Assembly (NCBI GenBank): GCA_000437275.1
Contig: FR899730.1
Location: 1 to 31,390 of the forward strand
Source: Clostridium sp. CAG:411
GTDB lineage: Bacteria > Bacillota > Clostridia > Lachnospirales > Lachnospiraceae
Length of the DNA: 31,390 bases
Reading direction: 5' to 3'
Part shown: positions 1 through 7,784 of the stretch, piece after piece
Position numbering within the stretch: position 1 is the stretch's first letter
Layout: every line of letters begins with the position of its first letter
The notes under the pieces: generated by a model
Seen by the model: the letters and a program-made list of their open reading frames with translations, nothing else
Told to the model about the DNA's origin: nothing
Databases searched by the model: none
Made by a program: the position numbers and the translations under genes

Positions 1-3000
1 CCAATGGAGAGACAAAAGAGGCGGTTGACATTTATGCAAAAGCAGCAGGTGTAAATGGACAGCGTGCCATGGTTGTTGATCTGGACAGTACAGATCCTGC
101 AAATTGGGATAAGAATTACAAGAGAGAAAAGACATTGTTGAGTGATATTGATGTATGGGAAGTACATGTTCGCGATTTCTCCATTGATGTAAGTTCTGGT
201 GTATCAAAAGAAAATCGTGGTAAATATAAGGCATTTACAGAGAGTACAACAGTAAACGGAGAGGGAAAGGTAGCCTCTTGTGTGGACTATCTGAAAGAAT
301 TGGGTGTGACACATGTACAGATTATGCCAATGTATGATTATGCATCTGTAGATGAGACAAAGGTAACAAGTGATTTAGGAAGTAATTATAACTGGGGATA
401 TGACCCTCTAAATTACAACGTACCAGAAGGTTCTTACTCTAGTAACCCATATGATGGAAATGTTCGTATTACTGAGATGAAAGAAATGATTCAGGCATTA
501 CATGATGCTGGAATTAAGGTAATTATGGATGTGGTTTACAACCATACATATGATACAGCAGATTCAAACTTCAATAAGATTATGCCAGATTATTACTATA
601 AGTTAAATTCTGATTTGACTTACAACAATCAATCAGGATGTGGAAATGCTACAAGAAGTGATAGCGCAATGTATCGTAAATTTATGATTGATTCTATTTC
701 TTATTGGGCAGATGAGTATAACTTAGACGGTTTCCGCTTTGACTTGATGGGAATTCATGATGTAACTACAATGAACCAGATTCGTAAAACATTAGATGAA
801 AAATTTGGTGAAGATACGATTGTTCTTTATGGAGAAGGTTGGACTGGTGATGGAAACTATGATTCTAACAGTGCACATAAAGCAAATGAGTCGCAATTAG
901 ATGATGGAATTGGATACTTTAATGACCAAATCCGCGATGCGATTAAAGGTGAGCACAAATTTGATGGAACAATTGGTCTGGTTCAGACAAACTATACAAC
1001 AGGTGACTACTTAGAGCCAGGAGAAAAATGGCCAAACAATGTGTTTGGTGGAATTATGGGTTCTGTAGGAAAAACCAGTGGAACATGGGGAATGTGGAGA
1101 CCATTTTGGTCAAAATCTTCCAATTGTTCTCTTAGCTATACATCGGCTCATGATAACTTGACTTTATGGGATAAATTAACAGAGAAATTTGGCAAACAGT
1201 ACGATTCTACAGATGACAAACTGCTTCGTATGAATAAGATGGCAGGAGCTACTGTGCTTGTATCAAAAGGAGGAGCCTTTATGCAGGCTGGTGAAGAGTT
1301 TGCCCGTACAAAGCATGGAGACGATAACAGTTATAAGAGTGCAGATTCCGTAAACAAGATTGATTGGAATCGTTTGAATACACATGAAAATATTTGGAAG
1401 TATTATGAAGGTATGTTAAGTATTCGTCAGGCATTCTCTGGATTTACACAGATTACTACAAGAAGTGGAGATAACTGGCATCCAAACAATAACAATCTTG
1501 AGTGGATTGCACAGGATGTTTACGGAGTATCTGCTTTTACAGAGACAAATAATGTAAAGGGAGAATGGGATCGTGTTGCAGTTATTATCAACAATAAAAC
1601 AACAGATGCAACAGTAGATTTATCTAAATATAGTTCAAAATGGGTAGTGATTGCAGATGGAAATACAGCAGGTCTTACTAAGATTTCAGAATGTGATGGT
1701 TCGGTAAAAGCAGCAGGAAAATCAGTTGTTGTGGCAGTACCAAAGGATACATTTGATGCAAACCCAGATGTAGGAAACAGAAATACAGCACCTACAATTT
1801 CAATTGCACAGACATCTATTGAAACAACACCTGGTCAGAAAGTTGAATTTGAAGTAAAGGCATCAGACAAGGATGGAGATACTGTTACATTGACAGCCTC
1901 TGGTTTACCAGAAGGTGCAACTTTTGAAAATGGAACCTTTACATGGGAAAGTGCAAAGAAAGGTGAATATACCGTAACATTTACAGCTAGTGATGGAAAA
2001 GACAAAACAACAAAGACAGTTACAATCAAAGTAACTTCTGCTAGCGAAGCATTAGAAAAGTTAATTGCAGAAGTAGAAGCAGCAGGACTTTCAAAGGATG
2101 ACTATACAGAAAATGTTTGGAATGCTTTACAGAATGCTTTAGAGCAGGCAAAGCAGGTTACAGCAAAGGAAGATGCATCGCAGGAGGAAATTACGAATGC
2201 AGTAACAACGTTACAGAATGCATACGATGCAGTATTAGCTGAAAAAGAAGCAAGAGAAGGATTACAGACATATGTAAAAGAGGCAGAAACGACAATTGCC
2301 GCAGCAAATGAAAGCAATGATGCTTCAATCATTTCAGATGCAAAGACCGTATTAGAAGAAGCAAAGACATTGTTGGATGGTGTTGCAACGAAAGAGGCAT
2401 ACAATGTTGCTAAAAGCAATTTAGAGGATAGTGTGAATGCATTAGTTGTAGGTTCAGGAAAAACCAGCTTGCATGTATCTGCATCTGCGTTTAGTAAAGT
2501 GTATGCATATGCATGGACTGGCACAGGTACTTCCGCTGAGAAATTGTTAGGAGCATGGCCTGGAAAACAGTTGACAGAAAAAGATTCAGATGGAAACTAT
2601 GTGATTGAATTAGATGATGTTGCGGCAGATTCTAAGTTTAATTTAATTATCAATGATGGTTCTACTTCACAGACAAAAGACATTGAAGATGTAAGTGGAA
2701 AAGTAACGGTAACAGTAGATGCTACAAGTTCTGGTACGCAAAATGGAAATAAGGTTTACAATGCAAAGGCAACTAGCGAGCCTGTTTCTGCAACAACACC
2801 AGAAATTACAAAGAAAAGTTTACAGGCAGTAATAAAAGATGCTGAAACTTATAAAGAAGAGGACTACACAGAAGAAAGTTATGCTGTATTAAAAGAGGCT
2901 ATAGAGACAGCATCCAAAGTCAATGATAAGGAAAGTGCTACACAGCTAGAGATTAACCAGACAACCAGAGTGCTTCGAGCAGCTATTCTTAACATTGTAA

Positions 3001-3848
3001 AGAAGCAAGGAAACGTTGTAGAGCCAACGCCTGCTGCTACTGCATCAACAGAACCAACAGCAGAAGCAACAAGTACACCACAGCCAAATCAGAGTAGTGC
3101 GCCAGATAGCTCATCTGCACCAGAACAGTCTAGTACACCAAGTCCAACAGATGTACAAAATACACCAGAGGCAACAACCAATCCTACAAACCCAGTAGAA
3201 ACTGTACAGCCAGGTATTGATGATGCAACTGCGGCTCCATCAGTTACTGCAACAGTTGCTCCAACCGCTTCACCAGCAGTAGAAAGTGATTTTAAGATTT
3301 CATCCGTTAAGTTTAGTCCAAGATTGTGCCAGGTGGTAAATAAAAATATTATATTATCTGTAGCTGCAAAAGGTGGTGTTGGAACATACAAGTATAAATA
3401 CGAAGTTTATTTAGGAAGTAAACAGGTATTAGCAAAGAATTATGGTAGCAGTCGTACCTTAAAGTATAAGCCTACGAAAGCAGGTACTTATCGATTTAAA
3501 GTTTCTGCAATGGATGAGGATGGCGTAGTACGCACTGTAACAAAATCCTATGTGGTTGTATCAAAGAAATTGGCAATTTCCTCTGTAAAGATTGGAAAAG
3601 CTACTGTGAAAAAGAACAGTAAAGTGAAATTCACGGTAAAAGCAGTTGGTGGTAAAAAAGCATATAAGTATAATTTTACCATTATCAATGCAAAAGGAAA
3701 GACCGTTAAAAAATCAGGATACACAACAAAGACCTCATGGAATTGGAAGGCAAAAACAACTGGAACATTTAGAATTAAATTTACAGTAAAAGATGCAACA
3801 GGAACTGTTGTAACAAAGACTGTAAAGAAAGTTAAAGTTGTAAGATAA
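1..3848 (+). CDS. pulA: Type I pullulanase, secreted, multimodular (5' end cut by window)
   Basis: This is a starch-debranching enzyme that cleaves alpha-1,6 links outside the cell. The frame is open from base 3, so the first in-frame ATG (69) is internal and the signal peptide and N-terminal carbohydrate modules lie upstream. The pullulanase signature YNWGYDP is at 387-407. GH13 regions follow: DVVYNHT (528-548), DGFRFDLMG with nucleophile Asp codon 741, YGEGW with acid/base Glu codon 834, and SAHDN with Asp codon 1152. Downstream are a putative Ig-like domain (about 1780-2040), helical FIVAR-like segments (about 2040-2450), a CBM26-like starch-binding module with GAWPGKQ (about 2457-2720), another FIVAR (about 2800-3005), a Pro/Thr/Ser linker (about 3010-3290) and two related Lys/Tyr-rich Ig-like repeats. 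There is no LPxTG sorting signal, so wall attachment, if any, may use the C-terminal repeats. Enzyme class is certain; accessory module names are by eye. Confidence 0.95.
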   Translation, partial: NGETKEAVDIYAKAAGVNGQRAMVVDLDSTDPANWDKNYKREKTLLSDIDVWEVHVRDFSIDVSSGVSKENRGKYKAFTESTTVNGEGKVASCVDYLKELGVTHVQIMPMYDYASVDETKVTSDLGSNYNWGYDPLNYNVPEGSYSSNPYDGNVRITEMKEMIQALHDAGIKVIMDVVYNHTYDTADSNFNKIMPDYYYKLNSDLTYNNQSGCGNATRSDSAMYRKFMIDSISYWADEYNLDGFRFDLMGIHDVTTMNQIRKTLDEKFGEDTIVLYGEGWTGDGNYDSNSAHKANESQLDDGIGYFNDQIRDAIKGEHKFDGTIGLVQTNYTTGDYLEPGEKWPNNVFGGIMGSVGKTSGTWGMWRPFWSKSSNCSLSYTSAHDNLTLWDKLTEKFGKQYDSTDDKLLRMNKMAGATVLVSKGGAFMQAGEEFARTKHGDDNSYKSADSVNKIDWNRLNTHENIWKYYEGMLSIRQAFSGFTQITTRSGDNWHPNNNNLEWIAQDVYGVSAFTETNNVKGEWDRVAVIINNKTTDATVDLSKYSSKWVVIADGNTAGLTKISECDGSVKAAGKSVVVAVPKDTFDANPDVGNRNTAPTISIAQTSIETTPGQKVEFEVKASDKDGDTVTLTASGLPEGATFENGTFTWESAKKGEYTVTFTASDGKDKTTKTVTIKVTSASEALEKLIAEVEAAGLSKDDYTENVWNALQNALEQAKQVTAKEDASQEEITNAVTTLQNAYDAVLAEKEAREGLQTYVKEAETTIAAANESNDASIISDAKTVLEEAKTLLDGVATKEAYNVAKSNLEDSVNALVVGSGKTSLHVSASAFSKVYAYAWTGTGTSAEKLLGAWPGKQLTEKDSDGNYVIELDDVAADSKFNLIINDGSTSQTKDIEDVSGKVTVTVDATSSGTQNGNKVYNAKATSEPVSATTPEITKKSLQAVIKDAETYKEEDYTEESYAVLKEAIETASKVNDKESATQLEINQTTRVLRAAILNIVKKQGNVVEPTPAATASTEPTAEATSTPQPNQSSAPDSSSAPEQSSTPSPTDVQNTPEATTNPTNPVETVQPGIDDATAAPSVTATVAPTASPAVESDFKISSVKFSPRLCQVVNKNIILSVAAKGGVGTYKYKYEVYLGSKQVLAKNYGSSRTLKYKPTKAGTYRFKVSAMDEDGVVRTVTKSYVVVSKKLAISSVKIGKATVKKNSKVKFTVKAVGGKKAYKYNFTIINAKGKTVKKSGYTTKTSWNWKAKTTGTFRIKFTVKDATGTVVTKTVKKVKVVR

Positions 3849-3851
3849 TGT

Positions 3852-3903
3852 AAAAGGGATTTTAGAACAACGCTTGATTGTTGTTCTGAAATCCCTTTTT
3901 TTC
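3852..3903 (+). terminator. Intrinsic terminator of the pullulanase gene
   Basis: An almost perfect long stem starts four bases after the stop codon. The left arm (3852-3871) reads AAAAGGGATTTTAGAACAAC and pairs with 3880-3899 across an 8-base loop, followed by a run of T. It separates the pullulanase from the next unit. Confidence 0.93.
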
Positions 3904-3910
3904 TACAAAA

Positions 3911-3939
3911 TTGAGAAAAGATTGACAGCGTGCTATAAT
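3911..3939 (+). promoter_or_regulatory. Sigma-A-type promoter with extended -10 for the GDPD/ASST-like pair
   Basis: TTGAGA (3911-3916) and a perfect TATAAT (3934-3939) are 17 bases apart, with TG at 3931-3932 forming an extended -10. A TTGACA hexamer at 3922-3927 is only 6 bases from the -10 and so cannot be its -35 partner. The promoter sits right after the pullulanase terminator and about 40 bases before the next start codon. Confidence 0.8.
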
Positions 3940-3978
3940 GAAAAAAGAAGATTATGGTAGAGAGAAAAGGTATTTTAT

Positions 3979-5823
3979 ATGAAGAAAAAAAGGGAATGTG
4001 GAAGAAGAATAAAGCACACATGGGCAATGCAGGTAGAAGGATTGAAGTGGTTATATGTATTTCAGGTGATATATGCGATTACTTCGATTTTATTGTTTCG
4101 CCCTTTATGTAATTTTGTGATAAGAAAATTATTACGTCTATATGGGTATAGTTATATTACTTCGGAAAATATGTTGCTCTTTTTTGGTAAACTACCAGTG
4201 ATAGGCGCACTTTTATTGCTGCTATTGCTCTTTGCGCTGTTTTCTTTTTTGGCATTAATGTATATATATCGCTATATTAGTGATGTTTGTCATAGAAAAA
4301 ATGTCAATTGTTTTTCTAATGTATTGTCCACATATAAAGATGTAAAAAGATTGTTACTGGAACGGCAATATAGTGCTGTTTTTTTAGTGATTGGAACGGG
4401 CTTGTTATATGCAATGCCGATTATTTTCTTTGCCATGAAAAACATTCCATCCGTTCATTATGTTGTAAAATCATTTCTGAAGATAAAAGAGTTGAAAAGA
4501 ATGTTATATATAGGCATGGTGCTCTTTTTGGGGGTTATGCTGCGACATACTTATACATTATCTTCTTTTTTTGAAGGAGAGAGTTCATTCAAAAAAGCAA
4601 AAGAAACGAGTAAAAAAATATTTTTAAGAAGACCTATACGAACAGTAGTGGGGATCTTGTTTTGGAATTTGGTGTCCGTTGGCTTTTGTGGCATTTGTTA
4701 TACGATTATAATAGGGATTACAATTTTACTAATCTTGTTATTTGTTTCGAATAATCTGCATGTGGCAGTTTTTTGTACAGTGCAGGAAAAACTTTATTTT
4801 ATGGGTTTTTCTTTATCGCTTCTGTTTTCTATTACATTACAGATAACGGGAAATCTACAGTTTTTTGATTGGGTTAAGGAAAAGTCTGAGAAATACGAAG
4901 AAAGTGAAAAGATTAGTACAAAGGAAAAATATGCAGGAACAAAGTTACTGAATAAAAAACTTTTTATAAGTGGCATTATTTTGGTTCTTATTTTAGATAG
5001 CGTTGCAATTTATGATACAATACAGAATGGTAAAAGCAGCAATTGGGGAAAGAATGGAAATGCGGAAATTACTTCTCACAGGGGAGCTTCCTTTTATGCA
5101 CCAGAGAATACAATTCCAGCGATGGAAAATGCAATTTCACAGGCAACCGATTATATTGAGATTGATGTGCAACAAACAAAAGATGGAGAAGTTGTTTTAA
5201 TGCATGATTCATTGATGACAAGGACCGCGGGAGTAAGTAAACATGTATATGAAATGACGTATGAGGAAATCAAACAGTTAGATGCAGGAAAGTGGTATTC
5301 TCCAGAATATGCAGGAACAACCATTCCAACATTGCGGGAAGTGTTGCGATTTTGCAAGGGAAAATGCAAACTGAATATCGAGGTTAAGGCAAGTGATAAA
5401 ACACCTGGATTGATAGAAAAAGTGGTTGACTTAATCGAGGAATATGACTTTACCAGACAATGTGTGGTAACGTCTGTATATAAAAAAGCATTATGTGAAG
5501 TAAAAAAATACAATAAAGAAATTGTGACAGGGTATATATTATCTTCCGCATATGGCCGATATTATTTAGACAAGGATATTGATTTTTTGAGCATGCGTGT
5601 TACCATGGTTACGGAACGAATCGTGTTGTTGGCACACAAATATGGTAAGGAAGTTTATGTATGGACGGTCAATTCAAAGCAAGATGCATTGTATATGAGC
5701 CAGTTGGGGGTAGATAATATTATTACAGATCGTCCGGCATATATTCGGAATGCATTATATGAGGAGAACGCAAATCGAACAATACTAAACTTACTTCGCA
5801 TTGGTTTTCAGCAAGGTGATTAG
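3979..5823 (+). CDS. Membrane-anchored glycerophosphodiester phosphodiesterase
   Basis: This enzyme hydrolyses glycerophosphodiesters to glycerol-3-phosphate and an alcohol; membrane forms may act on lipid head groups or on polyglycerolphosphate chains of teichoic acid. The 614-residue protein has two parts. Residues 20-345 hold about seven or eight hydrophobic segments (for example 22-40, 66-98, 131-152, 174-188, 222-259, 327-345), like the membrane domain found on many Firmicute GDPDs. Residues 360-600 form the catalytic barrel: HRG at 367-369, PENT at 375-378, metal-binding EID at 394-396, HD at 409-410, and the E468-V-K470 pair. WTVNS and ITDRP near the end complete the family pattern. 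All key residues are present, so it should be active, probably on the outer face. A weak AAAGG ribosome site precedes the ATG. It is first in a two-gene operon with the ASST-like gene, 16 bases downstream. Confidence 0.92.
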   Translation: MKKKRECGRRIKHTWAMQVEGLKWLYVFQVIYAITSILLFRPLCNFVIRKLLRLYGYSYITSENMLLFFGKLPVIGALLLLLLLFALFSFLALMYIYRYISDVCHRKNVNCFSNVLSTYKDVKRLLLERQYSAVFLVIGTGLLYAMPIIFFAMKNIPSVHYVVKSFLKIKELKRMLYIGMVLFLGVMLRHTYTLSSFFEGESSFKKAKETSKKIFLRRPIRTVVGILFWNLVSVGFCGICYTIIIGITILLILLFVSNNLHVAVFCTVQEKLYFMGFSLSLLFSITLQITGNLQFFDWVKEKSEKYEESEKISTKEKYAGTKLLNKKLFISGIILVLILDSVAIYDTIQNGKSSNWGKNGNAEITSHRGASFYAPENTIPAMENAISQATDYIEIDVQQTKDGEVVLMHDSLMTRTAGVSKHVYEMTYEEIKQLDAGKWYSPEYAGTTIPTLREVLRFCKGKCKLNIEVKASDKTPGLIEKVVDLIEEYDFTRQCVVTSVYKKALCEVKKYNKEIVTGYILSSAYGRYYLDKDIDFLSMRVTMVTERIVLLAHKYGKEVYVWTVNSKQDALYMSQLGVDNIITDRPAYIRNALYEENANRTILNLLRIGFQQGD

Positions 5824-5839
5824 AGAGAGAGGGATCAAG

Positions 5840-7597
5840 ATGAGGAAAAGGCTGACTACAATTTTAATAACAAGTCTTATTATGGTGTTGGCATTAGGGG
5901 GAGTTTGTTTTTTTGTGTATAGGCAAAATAAGAAATTGCAGAATGCACAGAAAGAATTAAAGCAGCAGGAATTGGATATTTTTCTGGATAATTCTGAAAA
6001 ACAAGTGTTTGACGAAAGGCAGATTACAGTTACCTCGTTGGACACAAAGCCAAAAAAGGCAAAGACGATATATTCCAGAAGTTATACAGAGGCTAAGAAT
6101 GCCTATATTAAAAAGTGCAAAAAGAAGAATTTGTATGATTTCGATAGTCCTTTGATGGAGTGGAATTTGTATGGTACAAACAATCTCTCCATGTATTTGT
6201 ATTTTAAGGCATCAGAAGATACATACATTCGTTATACGATACAGGTTGAGGATGACAGGATACCTAATTTTACGAGAACCTTATACAATGGAGAAGCTAA
6301 TAATCTAACCAGAGAACATGAATATCAAATAACTGGTTTTGTACCAGGTATGAAAAACCTGTTGATTTTGGACATGTATGGAAAAGATGACAAGTTGCGT
6401 AATCAAAAAGTATTTGAAATCAATGTGCCTGCATTACAGTCGGGGGCAGAGACAAAGTTATCGGTATCCTCTGGACGAAGTGAAGAACAGATTAGCAATG
6501 GACTTTATACGGTTTTTGGACAGCAATCTATTTTATTGTATGATAATAGCGGTGTGCTTCGAGGAGAAATTCCTTACAATCATGTGTCCTCACAGAAACT
6601 TTTTATAGAGGAAAATAAAATGTACTATGGAATTGATGCAAATCATGTTGTGGCAATTGGTCCATTGGGTCAGGTAGAAAAAGTATATACATTGGGTAAA
6701 TATAGTCAGTATGAGGACTTTATATACAATGGATATGGAGATTTGTGGATATTAGCAACCGAGAAAGGTAAAAAGAGCAAATCTGTAAAAGATACGGTGA
6801 TTTCGTTGAACTTACAAAATGGAGATATTAAGGAATTGTTTTCAATGGAAACACTATTGCCTAAAATGATGAAAACCGCAAAAAAGACAAAAAAACAAAA
6901 GGAACTTAACTGGATTGATTTAAACAGTTTGACACAGGTGAATAGTGATGAAATACTGGTAAGTTCCCGTGAGTTATCTTCTATTTTTAAAGTTATAAAT
7001 ATCAATAGCCGTTCGCCAAGGATTACATTTATTATAGGGGAATCAAAAGTTTGGAAAGGTAGTGGCTATGAGAAGAAGCTTCTGGCAAAAGCAGGACAGG
7101 CAGAAGCAAATCAGGCACAGGCGGATGCGCAGGCAAACAGTCTTGTGGATTTAGGTAGTGCAGCAGAAGTATTCTATGCACCATTTGGACAAACTTGTAT
7201 ACAACAAGAGAGTTCAGATAAATTATCAGATGGCCAGTATTATTTATATGTCTGGAACAGTAATTATGGTTACAGTGCTACCAGACCCAAAATAAAATGG
7301 ACAGGATTTAAAGGAGTTGGCACAAAACAACGGGAAGCAAAATGCTCCTATGTTGAAAAATATTTGATAGACGAAACGGCTGCACAGTACAATCAGGAGG
7401 AAAATAAACAAGTGGCTTACACACCGAAGAATGGAAGTATGCAATTTTATGGAACACAAAGCATATATAATTTTGGTAGTGCCAAGGAATATGCAGAATA
7501 TGATAAAAAAGGAAAACTGATTCGAAAATTCAGTCATTCTATACCGAATGTTTCGAATGTGGAAAAACAGGATTTTAAGGGATTTTGGTTTCGATAA
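5840..7597 (+). CDS. Arylsulfate sulfotransferase (ASST)-family protein, catalytic histidines apparently lost
   Basis: This 585-residue protein starts at the ATG at 5840, which has an AGAGAGGG site 7 bases upstream; an in-frame ATG at 5801 would overlap the previous gene and lacks a site. A signal-anchor helix (about residues 8-27) lacks a lipobox cysteine. An ASST-type N-terminal beta domain (about 60-200) and a propeller-like region follow. The family is recognised from YDNSGVLR, the pattern around NWIDLNS, SSRE and the FGQ...YYLYVWNSNYG segment. Active ASSTs transfer sulfate between phenols through a sulfo-histidine. By eye the usual HHD is YED here (Y291-E292-D293), the DWxHxN histidine is D360 and the GQH histidine is T452, while N362 and R377 are kept. 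An Ala/Gln-rich insertion lies at about 415-432. I infer a non-catalytic binding or sensing role, or different chemistry. Family assignment is fairly sure; function is unknown. Confidence 0.78.
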   Translation: MRKRLTTILITSLIMVLALGGVCFFVYRQNKKLQNAQKELKQQELDIFLDNSEKQVFDERQITVTSLDTKPKKAKTIYSRSYTEAKNAYIKKCKKKNLYDFDSPLMEWNLYGTNNLSMYLYFKASEDTYIRYTIQVEDDRIPNFTRTLYNGEANNLTREHEYQITGFVPGMKNLLILDMYGKDDKLRNQKVFEINVPALQSGAETKLSVSSGRSEEQISNGLYTVFGQQSILLYDNSGVLRGEIPYNHVSSQKLFIEENKMYYGIDANHVVAIGPLGQVEKVYTLGKYSQYEDFIYNGYGDLWILATEKGKKSKSVKDTVISLNLQNGDIKELFSMETLLPKMMKTAKKTKKQKELNWIDLNSLTQVNSDEILVSSRELSSIFKVININSRSPRITFIIGESKVWKGSGYEKKLLAKAGQAEANQAQADAQANSLVDLGSAAEVFYAPFGQTCIQQESSDKLSDGQYYLYVWNSNYGYSATRPKIKWTGFKGVGTKQREAKCSYVEKYLIDETAAQYNQEENKQVAYTPKNGSMQFYGTQSIYNFGSAKEYAEYDKKGKLIRKFSHSIPNVSNVEKQDFKGFWFR

Positions 7598-7618
7598 GTA
7601 ACAGATGCGTCGATAGAG

Positions 7619-7663
7619 ACAACTCGGAAAAAACAGGATTGTTTTTTTCGGGTTGTTTTACTT
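7619..7663 (+). terminator. Intrinsic terminator after the ASST-like gene
   Basis: The arm ACAACTCGGAAAAAACA (7619-7635) pairs with TGTTTTTTTCGGGTTGT (7640-7656) through a 17-bp stem with two G-T pairs, followed by TTTACTTT. It overlaps the -35 of the argS promoter, so one operon ends and the next begins within a few bases. Confidence 0.85.
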
Positions 7664-7685
7664 TATAGAAGAAATGTGGTATAGT
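7657..7685 (+). promoter_or_regulatory. Sigma-A-type promoter for the argS-ychF gene run
   Basis: TTTACT (7657-7662) and TATAGT (7680-7685) are separated by 17 bases, with TG at 7677-7678 giving an extended -10. The predicted transcript would have a leader of about 90 bases before argS. That leader has a weak inverted repeat (GGTTTAGA at 7712-7719 with TCTAAATC at 7741-7748), but no T-box consensus, so I see no sign of tRNA-sensing control. Confidence 0.68.
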
Positions 7686-7784
7686 TGTAATAACTATGAA
7701 CTTTTGTAATAGGTTTAGAGGATAGAACGTGTTCATTTTTTCTAAATCTGGCTAGAAAATAGAGAAAGGATAGGACAAAGAGTA

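Noticed and set aside
2102..2524. Minus-strand open frame of 140 codons inside the pullulanase
   Set aside because: It is a shadow of the Ala/Glu/Lys-rich FIVAR region; no ribosome site and no recognisable domain.
3922..3939. TTGACA at 3922 as the -35 of the GDPD promoter
   Set aside because: Only 6 bases separate it from TATAAT; TTGAGA at 3911 has the right 17-base spacing.
3548..4027. Minus-strand open frame of 159 codons spanning the pullulanase end and the next gene start
   Set aside because: It runs through a strong terminator and a promoter on the other strand, has Phe/Leu-rich low-complexity composition expected from the complement of A-rich coding DNA, and resembles no family.
5801..5839. 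Upstream in-frame ATG for the ASST-like gene
   Set aside because: It overlaps the GDPD gene and lacks a ribosome site; the ATG at 5840 has a good one and leads into a signal-anchor.
7686..7784. T-box riboswitch before argS
   Set aside because: No TGG-containing T-box consensus, no specifier stem and no terminator; the leader is too short.
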